Shown one piece after another: positions 63,630 through 64,000 of a stretch of 64,000 bases of DNA. Below the pieces are notes generated by a model. That model was not told the origin of the DNA, did no database searches, and was given only the letters and a program-made list of their open reading frames with translations. The position numbers and the translations under genes are program-made. The stretch covers positions 50,949 to 114,948 of the forward strand of contig JBGCGB010000006.1 of the NCBI GenBank assembly GCA_045110335.1, written 5' to 3'. Every line of letters begins with the position of its first letter. Position 1 is the stretch's first letter. The DNA comes from CALBPI01 sp045110335 (GTDB lineage: Bacteria; Pseudomonadota; Gammaproteobacteria; Steroidobacterales; Woeseiaceae).

Positions 63630-64000
63630 GAAAATAGTCTTGCGTATAAGGCGTGATATCTCAAGCCCATCGCTTCAGCGCTAAATTCGCTAATACGTTG
63701 TCGGTTGGCGTTCGCAAATTTCAATTGTTGTGGCCCGTCTTTGATCAACTGATCGATCGCGGTGAGCCAGCCTGATTCATCGTCCGGCTCGACCAGCAAG
63801 CCGTTCTCACCGTGGCGGATAATATCCGGGATGCCGCCGGTGATGCTCGCTGCGATCGGGAGTTCGGCGGCCATCGCGTCCAGCAACGTTGAGCCAAGCC
63901 CTTCGTGCCTGGACGGAAACGCAAAGATATCGAAGGCTGCCAGATAGTGATGAACGTCGCTAACCTGACCTGCAAAAATGACATTGGGTAGATCTCGCGC
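63626..64000 (-). CDS. Glycosyltransferase family 4, C-terminal part (5' end outside window)
   Basis: The last 124 residues of a GT4-type glycosyltransferase. The frame is open from base 64000 and reads 'RDLPNVIFAGQVSDVHHYLA', then AFDIFAFPSRHEGLGSTLLDAMA, the E-x7-E type donor-binding motif, then AASITGGIPDIIRHGENGLLVEP. The acceptor domain lies outside the window. It probably builds a surface polysaccharide. Confidence 0.9.
   Translation of the reverse strand, partial: ARDLPNVIFAGQVSDVHHYLAAFDIFAFPSRHEGLGSTLLDAMAAELPIAASITGGIPDIIRHGENGLLVEPDDESGWLTAIDQLIKDGPQQLKFANANRQRISEFSAEAMGLRYHALYARLFS

Overview
The window is chromosomal DNA of a gammaproteobacterium. Gene content and order point to a relative of the Xanthomonadales / Woeseiales-type lineages: the run smg-dprA-lysM // def-fmt-rsmB-DUF4390-ntrY-ntrX, a TopA with C-terminal glycine/aromatic repeats instead of zinc ribbons, and a HemB of the Pseudomonas (Mg-dependent) type. 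Placement is by family knowledge only; no search was run. Coding density is high, four-base start/stop overlaps are frequent, and TTG/GTG starts are common. I saw no tRNA, rRNA, insertion sequence, prophage or CRISPR array. Many of the genes (trpBA, aroE, hemF, tsaC, dprA, def-fmt-rsmB, priA-argS, gltBD) lie near the replication origin in Pseudomonas.

Layout. 1-2.9 kb: end of trpB, trpA, a DUF2007/zinc-ribbon protein coupled to trpA, panD, yaaA. 2.9-7.7 kb: a phosphodiesterase-like HD protein, oligopeptidase A and a divergent glutathione reductase. 7.7-11.1 kb: a four-repeat DUF4397 lipoprotein, aroE, hemB. 11.3-13.3 kb: an ECF sigma factor with its DUF3379-type anti-sigma partner, then tag. 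13.3-17.1 kb: a large secreted subtilase and a beta-barrel protein. 17.3-25.9 kb (all minus): hemF coupled to a VOC protein, tsaC, an exported methyltransferase-like lipoprotein, topA, smg, dprA, a LysM lipoprotein. 26.1-33.5 kb (plus): def-fmt-rsmB-DUF4390-ntrY-ntrX-ACT protein. 33.5-39.3 kb (minus): CapA-like lipoprotein, SPOR protein, argS, priA. 39.3-39.7 kb is a 390-bp gap with DnaA boxes and an AT-rich 13-mer. 39.7-46.3 kb: HNH nuclease, 5'-3' exonuclease, hemH coupled to a second VOC protein, tpm, and a barrel plus LolA-like pair. 46.5-53.3 kb: AgcS symporter, thiolase, MATE exporter, DUF924 protein and three small lipoproteins, two of them LEA-like. 53.3-59.6 kb: a structured leader and gltBD. 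59.6-64 kb: ndh-esterase, a second esterase, a lipoprotein and the end of a glycosyltransferase.

Main points of interest. (1) An oriC-like arrangement upstream of priA. (2) An fmt gene whose conserved N-terminus lies upstream of any usual start codon, best explained by one missing G. (3) An NtrX whose AAA+ domain has lost GAFTGA, the Walker A lysine and an arginine finger. (4) Two heme genes, hemF and hemH, each followed with a 4-bp overlap by a VOC-family gene. (5) Two neighbouring LEA-like lipoproteins. (6) A hairpin-rich leader before gltB. There is no obvious defence or mobile island; the novelty is in these details of core genes.
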